This document shows positions 40,001 to 50,745 of a stretch of 64,000 nucleotides of DNA, one piece after another. The DNA is from Liolophura sinensis (taxonomy: Eukaryota; Mollusca; Polyplacophora; Chitonida; Chitonidae), in contig NC_088301.1 in NCBI RefSeq assembly GCF_032854445.1, positions 7,114,044 to 7,178,043 on the forward strand, written 5' to 3'. The notes beneath the pieces are model-generated. The model was not told the DNA's origin. It saw nothing but the letters and a program-made list of their open reading frames with translations, and made no database searches. A program made the translations under genes and the position numbers. Each line of letters starts with the position of its first letter. Position 1 is the first letter of the stretch.

Positions 40001-43000
40001 ATTGAAGGCCTTGGACTGCCACTTGGGTGAGGTTGATAGAGCATACAACAGAGGCCAGGAAGCGTTGGAATCTTGGAAGCAGAAAGAAGTATCATATGTT
40101 AAGGTAAGAGTTCCTCGTGTGGTAGGCTAGGGGGTTCTGTTATGTCAAGGTAAGAGTTCCTCGTATGTTAAGGTAGGGGGTTCTCATATATCTGGGTAGG
40201 AGGTTCTCATATGTCAGGGTAAGAGTTCCTCATATGTCGGGGTAGTGGGCTCTGTTATGTCAGGGTAAGAGTTCCTCGCATGTTAGGGTAGTGGGCTCTG
40301 TTACGTCAGGGTAAGAGTTCCTCATATGTTAAGGTAGGGGGTTCTCATATATCTGGGTAGGAGGTTCTCATATATCTGTAGGGGGTTCTCATATATCTGG
40401 GTAGGAGGTTCTCATATGTCAGGGTAAGAGTTCCTCATATGTCGGGGTAGTGGGCTCTGTTATGTCAGGGTAAGAGTTCCTCGCATGTTAGGGTAGTGGG
40501 CTCTGTTACGTCAGGGTAAGAGTTCCTCATATGTTAAGGTAGGGGGTTCTCATATATCTGGGTAGGAGGTTCTCATATGTCAGGTGTGTGTGAAGTAAGC
40601 TTTGCATATAAAAACCAAATTATTTATATATATTTATATCAGGTAAATAATTGAATTTTACTACTGATGAAAATTCTTTATTGCAGGCTAATCAGGACTG
40701 CCACTTGGGTGAGGTTGATAGAGCATACAACAGAGGTCAGGAAGCATTGGAATCTTGGAAGCAGAAAGAAGTATCATATGTCAGGGTAAGAGTTCCTCAT
40801 GTGGTAGGATAGGTGTGAAGTAAGCTTTGCATATAAAAACCAAATTATTTATATATATTTATATCAGGTAAATAATTGAATTTTACTACTGATGAAAATT
40901 CTTTATTGCAGGCTAATCAGGACTGCCACTTGGGTGAGGTTGATAGAGCATACAACAGAGGCCCGGAAGCGTTGGAATCTTGGGAGCAGAAAGAAGTATC
41001 ATATGTCAGGGTAAGAGTTCCTCATGTGGTAGGATAACATTATTTGTTGTGTCAACCATTGAAGGTATATTCCCCTTCACAATGAAGAGAAACTAACTAT
41101 TAGGGAGACAATCCACTCAGAACTACACAAGTAATTATACTCACCTGGGCCACGAGTGGAAGGGTAAGGGGTTCTCATATGTCAGCATAAGAGTTTCTGG
41201 TATGTAAGCATAGGGGTTTCAGATCCGGTATGCAAGGGTAGGGAATGCCACTGATGGCTTATGATGTTGAAATTTTCCAGTGTGTAGAAATATTGAAGGC
41301 CTCATATGTGTAGTATAATGCCTTAGCCTTTCAGGTCGTTGATTAAAAAATGATTAGAACTACATGCTAAAAATCTTTAATAATAACTTTTTTTTAATCA
41401 GTGTATAATACTATATTCAAGAATTGTCACATTATTCCACCACGATCAGGTTTATGGATGGAGGAAATTGGAGTAAGACCTGGATTTGTACATGAATTTA
41501 TAGGTCAAGTACCTACAGTGGAAGCAAGTCAGCTGTTCAACCCTTTGAGCGAATCTGCTTTCATGCATGCTTTGGTTGTATGACAAGTGTACTTGATACT
41601 GTGACAAATTTTTCAGGGCTATGGCTATGATTTTGATCCTAGTTAAATTATTTATATATATTTATATCAGGTAAATAATTGAATTTTGATGATGAAAATT
41701 CTTTATGGCAGGTTAATCAGGACTGTCACTTGGGTGAGGTTGATAGAGCATACAACAGAGGCCAGGAAGCGTTGGGATCTTGGAAGCAGAAAGAAGTATC
41801 ATCTGTCAGGGTAAGAGTTCCTCATGTGGTAGGATAGGGGGTTCTGTTATGTCAGGGTAAGAGTTCCTCATATGTCAGGGTAGTGGGCTCTGTTATGTCA
41901 GGGTAAGAGTTCCTCGTATGTTAGGGTTGTGGGCTCTGTTACGTCAGGGTAAGAGTTCCTCATATGTTAAGGTAGGGGGTTCTCATATATCTGGGTAGGA
42001 GGTTCTCATATGTCAGGTATGTGTGAAGTAAGCTTTGCATATAAAAACCAAGTTATTTATATATATTTATATCAGGTAAATAATTGAATTTTACTACTGA
42101 CGAAAATTCTTTATTGCAGGCTTATCAGGACTGCCACTTGGGTGAGGTTGATAGAGCATACAACAGAGGCCAGGAAGCGTTGGAATCTTGGAAGCAGAAA
42201 GAAGGATCATATGTCAGGGTAAGAGTTCCTCATGTGGTAGGATAGGGGGTTCTGTTATGTCAGGGTTAGAGTTCCTCGTATGTTAAGGTAGGGGGTTCTC
42301 ATATATCTGTAGGGAGTTCTCATATATCTGGGTAGGAGGTTCTCATATGTCAGGGTAAGAGTTCCTCATATGTCAGGGTAGTGGGATCTGTTATGCCCGG
42401 GTAAGAGTTCCTCGTATGTTAGGGTAGTGGGCTCTGTTACGTCAGGGTAAGAGTCATGTGTCAGGGTAAGAGTTCCTCATATGTCAGGGTAGTGGGCTCT
42501 GTTATGTTAGGGTAAGAGTTCCTCGTATGTTAAGGTAGGGGGTTCTCATATATCTGTAGGGAGTTCTCATATATCTGGGTAGGAGGTTCTCATATGTCAG
42601 GGTAAGAGTTCCTCATATGTCAGGGTAGTGGGATCTGTTATGTCCGGGTAAGAGTTCCTCGTATGTTAGGGTAGTGGGCTCTGTTACGTCAGGGTAAGAG
42701 TCATGTGTCAGGGTAAGAGTTCCTCATATGTCAGGGTAGTGGGCTCTGTTATGTTAGGGTAAGAGTTCCTCGTATGTTAAGGTAGGGGGGTTATGCATGC
42801 TTTGGTTGTATGACAAGTGTACTTGATACTGTGACAAATTTTTCAGGGCTATGGCTATGATCCTAGTTACTCGCCTCCATTGTATTACAACCCGATGTCT
42901 CCACCACCCGCAAGGTAAGAACTATTTTGGCCTGAAATCCACAACTCTGTTCACCCGATATAAGAATACAGATGAGAATCCAGCACAGCAGATGATCTGA

Positions 43001-45644
43001 CAGTCAGAATAGAGTTGTATTCTTGGAATTTTTATAAAAATCAGTTAGCTTAGAACAATATTTGCGGAATTAAGAGCATAGGTTGTCATATTCCACCGTG
43101 TGTGTCCAGTTTGTCTGTTTAATATCAGGGTTCTCAGAAGTATCAGATGCTCTGTCATTTGTGTGCTTCAGACCAGGAACAGGATATTTGTCTTTGGTTT
43201 TAAATCATTTCAGTTGTGATCATCTAAGATGAAATTTTACCTTATGATTTGTCTGTAATAACTGTAACTGTAAATAAGCATATGTAAGTGGTTTTTACAA
43301 AGTACAGTATTGTAGCTCTCCTGCTGATATGCTAATGGATACAGAGTACAGAGTGAGAACTAGAAAAATGACATGGGTAAGTCTACTTTGGCAACTGAAA
43401 TCCAAAATGAGGTAATGACGGATTTCAGTTGGAAGGTGCTTCACACGGAGCAGAAATATTTGCAAGACTGTGCAAGGCATAGCTTTATTGAAAACAGGCG
43501 ATTTTATTGAATGGTAGGGGCTTGCTTTTTGCCAAGAATTAATGTGAACTTCGTACCACCTGTGACCTATATTCTTTAATTGTCACTCTGTAGCTTTCCA
43601 TTCAACAGCATACATGTAGGAAAGGTACACTACCATATTTAGTGGTTTTGCCATTGTGGTTGATAGAGTCATTTGACGTGAAAGAAGTTGCATTTATGTG
43701 TTATCCATGCAATGTCCTCAAAAAAACGTATTATGAGCTTCTTACATGTAAGTATACAAAGAAGCATTAAGTTTCATCAACCAAACCTGAATAGCTCAAT
43801 ATATTTGATTTTATGTGAACATCTCAGGAGGAAAAGCAGGAAGAAGAAACTTTAAGAAGGCTCAGTCACATAATTTTTACCATGAAATAGCTTGAATATT
43901 TGTGCTTTTTGTACTGTTAGCAGGGCGTTGGCAGGGCGAGGTCCCATGGGCATCAGAAGCCCTGTGCGAGGCCGAGGGATGATGCTGAGGGGGTGTGGCT
44001 TTAGGAAACATCCAGCGGAGGTGTGTATCGTTGTCAATGCAGAAGGTTTCCGGTCCCATATCCCATTAAAAAGTTGCGCATTGCAACTTATTCTGAAGCA
44101 TGCTTAAAGGATTACGCAGTCTTAAAATCTATAATCTGCCTACGCCGTACTAAAAGACATGAACCGATTGTGCAATTAACCAGAAGGTGAGTTAGTTCAG
44201 TTTCGTTGAAGATGGGTGTTTGTTTAAACTTTGAAGTAACAGGGAACATACTTAGAAACTAATTCTTATCTAATATTTCCTATACATGTAATGAGTTTTG
44301 AATTAAATTTCGTTAATCAGGTGTGTTAATAGCTAAAAAATTGGCTGTTTTGTTATCATTGAAAGTTGTCATAATGCAAGGCTCTGTGTTGAACCTTTGA
44401 CCATGATTTTGTTTTGTGGAAGAATTTTTTGTTTTACTAATTACCTTTAATTTATAGCCCGATTGCCCTAGTGAGGCTTCAGTAAATCAAGAATGTCATG
44501 CATGTAACGATGTTCACTATAGGTGCTCGATGACCTTTGTCAGAAGAATGGATGGGGAAGTCCTGTATACCAGCTTCATTCTCTCATGGGAAGGGGTGGA
44601 AGTGGTGCCCAACAGCTCTTAGAGCTCTTTTTGTACAAGGTACTACCATAGGTTTCAACAAAATGTTGATAAGAAACTTGTTTGAAGAGATAAGAATCAA
44701 GTTCTTTTGCTGGAATGTAACTTTTTTTTTATTATTTATTTATACAATTAATCATGTCCATGTGTACCTGAAAGAATAAGAAGTAAATTATCTTATAAAA
44801 ATAATTGATCTGAAGTAAATCGAAAAAAGAATGTCGTGGTTGGGGTTTATACATGTATAAGTATATGTAGAAGTTGATGTTAGGCATTTACATTGTTAAT
44901 CTATGGTAAAGTACATTTGTCTTTCAGATCACCATACCAGCTCTCGGTACTCAGTTTCCAAATCGTAACCCATTTACCCCAAATAAACTGTGTCCTACTG
45001 TTGAGGGGGCAAAGGTTTTTGCAGCAGAGTACACTTTGATGCAGTTAGGTGTGCCTCTTGAAGGTAAAGTTAGTGTCCAGATAAAAAAGGAAAGACAAAC
45101 AAATGCTTCACCGCCCAAGCTCTACCCTTTTTCACTTATGATACCTCATTGAAAAAGTGGCCATTGTATGCTTTGATGTCTTCTTTCTTTCCTGAACCAG
45201 CTTTGCTTCTTGATTTAAGAAAGTAAGAGCTATCTCATGTTACATGTTTGTAACAGTATATGAAAAGTATAAAAAAAACTTCTTTACTGGATCATATGTA
45301 ATAAGACATGCTGCAAAAAACTTAATTGCTGGAAATTACTATTCGTAGCTGAGCTGTTTGCCGTTATGTAAGCACTTGTGACATGCATCAGGTATTCTGT
45401 GTGTTAGCAACTCGTTTGAGGAATGAATGGTTAAATACTCACATACATACACGCATGCGGTTACCCAAGTATATTTTGAATGAATATTAGCCAGGAAAGT
45501 AACTATTTGCATAACTAGAATTGTCAGAGTTTATTGTTTTGTGCTGCAGCCCTAGAGTGCATTAGCCCACCATGTCCTTACACCCAGCCGAGCTATGCCA
45601 ACCACCCCGACCCACCTGTGGAACGCTTCCAACAGATCCTGTGA
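37064..45644 (+). CDS. A1CF/RBM46/RBM47-like RNA-binding protein, multi-exon, cargo of E3
   Basis: Exons as read: 37,064-37,471; 38,013-38,193; 39,204-39,259; a 99-nt exon in six copies (39,621-42,218); 42,847-42,914; 43,924-44,020; 44,523-44,639; 44,928-45,063; 45,550-45,644. All junctions keep frame. Exon 1 holds the family signature [12 protein letters not shown] and RRM1 ([38 protein letters not shown]). Exons 2-3 hold RRM3 ([29 protein letters not shown]). RRM2, present in family members, is not found. Exon 5 is Tyr/Pro-rich, exon 6 has RGRG repeats, and exons 7-8 form the DND1/A1CF-type double-stranded RNA-binding domain ([32 protein letters not shown]). Family members edit or bind mRNA, several in the germline. 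No lesion was seen, so it may be expressed. Confidence 0.85.
38740..38915 (+). repeat. SINE copy in intron 2 of the RNA-binding gene
   Basis: GGAAGGTCTGCCAGCAACCT, GGTTGTGGGTTTCCACC and CCGTCGTATAAGTGAAATAT, then TTCTTGAGTACAGCGTAAAA form the 3' half of a SINE that I recall as widespread in molluscs. A related copy lies at 63,298-63,484. Confidence 0.65.
40104..40585 (+). repeat. Intronic minisatellite built from the exon-4 5' splice site (block 1)
   Basis: Units of about 20-46 bp alternate GTCAGGGTAAGAGTTCCTC, GGGTAGTGGGCTCTGTTA and GGGTAGGAGGTTCTCATAT. The first is the last bases of exon 4 plus its donor, so each such unit carries an extra CAGG|GTAAGA site. Confidence 0.85.
41617..41646 (+). 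pseudogene. Partial duplicate of exon 5 with a stop
   Basis: After TTTTTCAG the sequence GGCTATGGCTATGATTTTGA repeats the start of exon 5, then reads CCTAGTTAA, a stop. The flanking 55 bp (TGCATGCTTTGGTTGTATGA) also occur before the real exon at 42,793. If spliced in, it would end the protein. Confidence 0.75.
41811..42019 (+). repeat. Intronic 5'-splice-site minisatellite (block 2)
   Basis: Same unit types as 40,104-40,585, lying between exon-4 copies 5 and 6. Confidence 0.8.
42219..42790 (+). repeat. Intronic 5'-splice-site minisatellite (block 3)
   Basis: The longest block, after exon-4 copy 6. It includes a higher-order repeat of about 240 bp (two near-identical halves starting near 42,290 and 42,530). 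Confidence 0.8.
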
Positions 45645-45789
45645 AAAGCCATGGATGACCTTTTATCATTTATTTTCAATATCATTTTTATCATTTACAC
45701 GTATGGGCTTTGTTAGGTTCCCCCATAGCAAGTACTGCAAGTTTATGTTTCGGTATATCCTTTTGTATTTCAGATTTTTGATAGAAAAG

Positions 45790-45795
45790 AATAAA
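45790..45795 (+). promoter_or_regulatory. Polyadenylation signal AATAAA of the RNA-binding gene
   Basis: AATAAA lies about 150 bases after the TGA at 45,642-45,644 and is followed by A-rich then T-rich sequence. It is inside E3, so the gene has its own 3' end within the element. Confidence 0.55.
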
Positions 45796-46069
45796 ACATT
45801 GAAAAAAGAATTTTTTTTAATATAACCTGGTAGTTGTTTTCTCCTTCATGGTCATTTGGTTGTCTTGTGTATATGTGTGTTAAGATTAGTGGATAAAGAA
45901 TAATTGAATTTAACCGTTTAAGAAATGGCTGTTACATATCTTGCTTAAATATGTGGATGTTGGTGAAAATATAGATGCTGAAAATATGTGTGAAATACCA
46001 TCACATTGATCTCCTCCAAGTTTCTTATAAGCTTCGAGATTTTCTGATCCAAGTTTTTTTCTCTTTTTT

Positions 46070-46500
46070 TTTCCCCTATACTCTACTGTGCTCTATTCCA
46101 CTACACCGCCTATATATAGTATAGAGTAGAGTAGAGTATAGTATAGTAGAGTCTCCAGTGTACGTGCATGTTTGGGTGTGGTGTCGATCCATCCATCCCT
46201 ACCACAACCAGCAGGTAGACAGACAGGCAGATCACCCAAAAAAAACCCCACCGACAGGGTCTACGGTTCATAACACCGACCCTCTGCCTGCAGCAGTGAG
46301 CCTTCCTGGGCGAACAGTGTTGCAAAGACACGCTGAGCGATCCTACCCACCAGTCAGCCTGCAGTCAGGCCAACACTGTTGTCAGCTGTGCTTTGTTTTG
46401 ACACGTGGTTTTTGTTTGGACACGTGGTTTTTGATCGGCTGCGCCTTGTATACATTGTATACATTGTCGCCAGCCAGCCGGTGCGTCAATACATAACGCT
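46070..46500. repeat. Fragment of Polinton interior (integrase/PC4 spacer) in E3
   Basis: The segment matches 21,437-21,845 of P2 in the same orientation: TATATATAGTATAGAGTAG, GTTTGGGTGTGGTGTCGATC, CTGCCTGCAGCAGTGAGCCT, and TGTATACATTGTATACATTG. It is evidence that the right arm of E3 descends from the same Polinton family after loss of the gene block. Confidence 0.85.
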
Positions 46501-46978
46501 AGTATACACACATACGCCCCGCGGCGTGGAAAAAACCCACCAAACTCCCCATCGAAGGGGTGACGTCACACCCTTTGGGCTGGGTTCATTTTTTCCCCGT
46601 CTCCCCACGGAAAGGTCCGTTTTGCGGGCCCCCCATTGGGCAGTTTGGGGGCAAATCCGGCTCACCCATTGGCCCGTTTTTGCGCCCGGGAGCTCTTTTC
46701 GAGCTGTCCCACTCGACTTTACAAGCCGACGTTTTGCTCTTTTTTTTCTCTCTTTTTGCCCTATACTGTTATACGGTTATACTATATCACACTCGTCTAT
46801 ACACACATACACCCCCGCGGCGTGGAAAAAACCCACAATCTGAGGGGTGACGTCACACCTACCAGCCCTTCGGGCTGGCATGGTGTGACGTCACCACCAC
46901 ATCACCCACAAAAAACAAATCCTCAAACCACAAAAAATGAATCCTCAATGCGACACCTAAGTCACATTCTATACTACT
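46500..46978. repeat. Right terminal inverted repeat of E3, with an extra partial copy
   Basis: About 46,620-46,978 is the complement of the left TIR, ending CTATACTACT. Before it, 46,500-46,600 holds another partial piece (CCCCGCGGCGTGGAAAAAAC, GTGACGTCACACC), showing repeated recombination between TIR copies. Confidence 0.9.
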
Positions 46979-46984
46979 AAGGAT
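46979..46984. repeat. Right target-site duplication of E3 (AAGGAT)
   Basis: Direct copy of 28,382-28,387 directly outside the right inverted repeat. Confidence 0.85.
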
Positions 46985-47667
46985 GTATCATAACTCGTGC
47001 GGACGAGATAACTAGTATATACCATTAAGATCCTTTAAAAAAAACAACAGGTCTTTGGTAAAACGCTAAACAGTTAAGCAAACGGTGAATTAAGTTTGGC
47101 CTATGTAACTCGCCATACTCTGAAGAAAACTAGACCAGCATAGTTATATATGCACTGTATAGTTCCTTTAAAGGTCGTACCTGCTATGATTGTGTAAAGT
47201 TAGGATTCGCCTGGTCCGTCACACACTACATCCTGCAAGCCCTGAATCATTCGTCTGGATGCCGTCAAGATCATTGACATTACATACCGGTATTATGACA
47301 CAGTGTCCTATACTGTGTTTGAACCATATTACTGTTCTTACATACATAATACCGCTAAAGGTAGGGCGATGCGCTCGATACGATTATATAGGCTATGCAG
47401 TATAAGAACCACGTAAGGCGGTGCGAGTGCGTTCATCGTTCATTGTGTCTATACATTTTCACCTTTGCATGCAAGCTTACACATTAAAAACAGTGCTTCG
47501 ATTTTAATAAACACATATCCGTTACAGTATGGAAAACGCGTCCTGGCGTTTCTTCATAGAAAAACAAGTCACGTTTACATGTTTATCCACATTTTACACT
47601 TAATATAAACAAATAATATTAATATCCACAACATTAATGTGCCAACATTTCACATGAATACTATAAT
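46985..47667. other. Host DNA right of E3; no gene recognised
   Basis: AT-rich unique sequence. I see no coding pattern or repeat shared with the rest of the window. Confidence 0.4.
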
Positions 47668-49284
47668 AACCACATCTGTTTAGATAATAAACATAGGGTT
47701 TTTATGAATAAACACAAGGGCGCGTTTCTAAACTGTAACAAAAATGTGCTTTAAAGCGAAACACCTATTTTTAGTGTGTAGTTGGTTGTATTTTTGTGTT
47801 TCCTGAAATGAATGTACCCTAATACTAGTTCGAACACTGTGAATTAGTACATAAAATTGTTGTTTCTCGCAATGATTTAATAAGCCACTGTTGTGAGATT
47901 TGCTTAAAGACCTGTACTGTCACTGACCGTTCCACTTCAGTTATATATATGAGTTCTGAAAACGCCGAAATTATAACTTAATGGTAGCCGACCTGGCTCT
48001 TAAGCTATGGATATGGGATATGCCTTGCTTGACGACCTACCTGCCTCATGAAGGTCACAACTGGACGTCCACATTGCACGTAAAGAAAATATGCATATAT
48101 GCTTTTTCCAATTCATCATGTTAATCTCCATAAGCTTGTTTTCGAGACAAATGGTTCACTTCATATCCTACACTATACACCTTCCTCGTGCATGCGTAGT
48201 CTCGATTACAGCATTGTTGTCTGTAGGCTACACGTATGTATTTGGTGATAAACGTGGGTCAGCGATTGTTCTGAAATGACACTACCTGCAGGCGGCGAAC
48301 GTTTTTATGCTCGTTATATTCGATCTAAATGAATGTATTTATGGAATCTAAATGAGTGTGTGATAGACAATTGGCAGACTTTTTCAGTTGGCCGCAGTAA
48401 TAAAAATGTAGCCTAACAATGCGGTTTTCTTTAATTTTACACAAGTTTACCGAAGCTGTCCTCAATGAGAATGGTTAGGGTTTAACGCCACATTGGCAAT
48501 ACTTCAGCCATATCGTTTCCAAAATGGGTAATTTGGAACTGTACGAAGTATACAAGATGTTCTCTAGGATCTTGTTTCTTTGGCTACAAATTTCCGCCAT
48601 AAGGTTTGCTAAGTACAAGCCGAAAGGCTGTGGTTTTCTTCTCAAACCTGATCGCCGCCATAATGAGTGGGAAATTCCACAGTATATAGCGTTAAACACA
48701 AATCTATTAAACTAAATCAAATTCAACAGCATGGCATATCAACTAACAATCTAGATTGAGATTTGCAAAGTGAATGTCGTCAAAAAGTCATAATACACTC
48801 GTGTGTCTTTGAATACACAAAAAGTAAAGAGAAACCATCTCTTTTGTGTGATCAGTTTTTAATTTTATAAAACATACATCGCAGGGTGATAAAAATGTGG
48901 TAATAAACTGATGTATTATTTATTATAGTAATCAAACTGGATTGAATATCAGGTTCATGGTGGCAGAGTTTCTAGGGGTCAACACCAGAGGGAGTCACAT
49001 AAGGGGTATTAAGGTCAAGGCCGGGAATCACCTGTACAAAGTCGTCAGAAACTGGCATGACCAATAACCAATCGTATGAATAAAATAAAGTTTTATTCCT
49101 TTTGTAGTACCTAAACTGACTCTAAAAGTTGAGTGAATTAGAAATTGAAATTTAGACAAAAGTCACAAACTTGTATAGCTGACAGTTGTTCAGCAGGAAG
49201 GGTTAACAAGGGAAGTGTCTGGACGAAAAAACTCACATTTGGATGTTAATATATGATATTCCCTGCTGAAGAACTGGTGAATTG

Positions 49285-49739
49285 TCAAACCTTCTTAGTA
49301 CCATATATAAGAATTGTACCCTCATCTCTGAGGGCAAACCCATTAAAAGTTGTATGGTAGATCTCATACGTCACCTCCTGTACCAAACCTTTAACTGGCC
49401 CCAGACGCTGGACATGTACGTTTATGCCCTCGTCTGGGACCAGGACCACAGCAAATCTCTTCCTCCCACTCCCCCCCCCCCCCCCCCCCACTCCCCCACG
49501 TTTATGCCCTCGTCTGGGACCAGGACCACAGCAAATCTCACTCCCCCCCCCCTTCCATAGCAGACCCCTAGAAACTTGGGAGTACCACATTCGTTTGCCG
49601 CGAAAGTCCATTTGAGAGCTTTTGCTGAAACATTCATCATTTTAAAGTACGTCTCCAGTACGCATTGGATAGCAGCGAAAGTCCTGGCTACTGGACCGAG
49701 CAATATCTCCCCATATCTTGCTTGGCCCTTTGGTGCAGC
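49285..49739 (-). pseudogene. Terminal exon d of an unrecognised gene, copy A
   Basis: After acceptor CTTGCAG the frame reads GQARYGEILLGPVARTFAAI, KALKWTFAANECGTPKFLG and CYGR, then hits long G runs. Beyond them another frame gives FAVVLVPDEGINVHVQRLGP and ends GTILIYGTKKV with a stop at 49,285. In copy A the VLVPDEGIN segment is present twice, separated by G runs, so the reading frame is uncertain. Family not recognised. Confidence 0.5.
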
Positions 49740-50185
49740 CTGCAAGTAGAGAAAGAAAACAGTAGTGCATTATATGATGAGTAATAAAATACAATCAAAA
49801 AAATCCGTGGTGTGAGATTAATTCTGTATTTTACCGCAATGTGCCGATTGGTTGATTTATTTCTTAAACAATAGTGCGTAAGGCAGAGGCGAAATGACAC
49901 GCATATTTATGGGCTATATGTTTCAAATCAAATCAACAGATTCTAAACAAAACACACGGATTATGGCATGCTAAGGTTATCGTAAATCTAAATCTTTATT
50001 GCTTTCATTAAACGTTTACAACAAATACAATCTTTAAACACATGGATTAGATATTTATATTCATCAAAATATTCGTTGTGATTGTTAAATAAATATTAAC
50101 AAATAAACAAAACTCTTTATTATGTGTGAATGAAATGCGTTAGATGGCACAGGTTTGCTGACATACATATTTTATAGAAACTTAC

Positions 50186-50259
50186 GTGTTTTGTGTGTAT
50201 TCCTCCATCAAAGAGTTGAAATGTGTGATGCTTGTCAACACGACAAACTGTGGGATTCC
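50186..50259 (-). CDS. Internal exon c of the unrecognised gene, copy A
   Basis: 74 nt between CTCAG and CAC|GTAAG. In the phase that joins both neighbours it reads NPTVCRVDKHHTFQLFDGGI then HTKH. An identical-length exon is in copy B, and phases agree from exon b to c to d. Confidence 0.5.
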
Positions 50260-50657
50260 CTGAGAAAAGATATAGTATTCCTAATGAAGGCTGTACATAT
50301 ATGTTGATATTTTAGATATCATCCTCTTCCAATAAAGCCGTTTTCTTAATGCAAATGTACGATTATAGGGTTATTTGGATCTACAGTAATCCAAGGTCGG
50401 AATTGAACCCCAACCGATCACGGACGACTTGAAATTAACACAATCATCATCGGACAGACCAGGGAAAATTTTGCCACAAAAGACTTATTTATTTTTTTGG
50501 TTAAAACTTTTCCACTGAATGAAATACGCCTAACTGTTCGATTTCTATGACAGCCTTTGTGGATTATATTCTCAGTATAAAGCGTATGGCCTCACTCTCC
50601 AAGTCTGAGGATCTTATGTTAATTATTTGTAGCGGTTTCGTATATGTATGTACTTAC

Positions 50658-50745
50658 CTAGGTGAATGGTCCGTTTCTGGATATCCCTTTTCGGTTTCTG
50701 GATAACCGTTGGCCGTCCCCGTCTGGACAGCTTCCCTACTGAACA
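50658..50745 (-). CDS. Internal exon b of the unrecognised gene, copy A
   Basis: Ends at CACCTAG|GTAAGT. The frame reads GKLSRRGRPTVIQKPKRDIQ then KRTIHL and leaves one base that joins exon c in frame. The 5' limit is uncertain. The Arg/Lys-rich content suggests a nucleic-acid-binding or nuclear segment. Confidence 0.4.

Larger units (their letters stand above)
39621..42218 (+). repeat. Six tandem copies of a 99-nt phase-0 exon
   Basis: Copies: 39,621-39,719; 40,014-40,103 (3' part); 40,687-40,785; 40,912-41,010; 41,712-41,810; 42,120-42,218. Each is open and encodes [20 protein letters not shown]-like sequence with a few changes, ending at AGG|GTAAGA. Four have an intact GCAG acceptor. Copy 1 has GCGG and would use CAG at 39,629. 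Copy 2 lost its own acceptor but is in frame with TTCCAG at 39,989, giving an exon 39,990-40,103 that starts CVEILKALD. All lengths are multiples of three. Confidence 0.85.
28388..46978. mobile_element. 18.6-kb non-autonomous Polinton derivative carrying a host RNA-binding gene (E3)
   Basis: Both ends carry the same terminal sequence: AGTAGTATAGAATGTGACTT at 28,388 and its complement ending at 46,978. The inverted repeats extend about 360 bp with few differences. AAGGAT stands at 28,382-28,387 and again at 46,979-46,984, the 6-bp duplication expected for Polinton integration. Inside are the PC4-like Polinton gene, shuffled TIR pieces, a zinc-finger exon, and a full A1CF/RBM46-like host gene. 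A 430-bp piece of Polinton interior (46,070-46,500) lies next to the right end. Capsid, protease, ATPase, integrase and polymerase genes are absent, so movement would need enzymes in trans. Confidence 0.85.

Noticed and set aside
28388-46978. E3 as two unrelated solo TIRs that happen to flank a host gene
   Set aside because: The identical AAGGAT hexamers, opposite TIR orientation, near-identical TIR sequence and Polinton remnants inside argue for one unit, though an empty-site test is still required.
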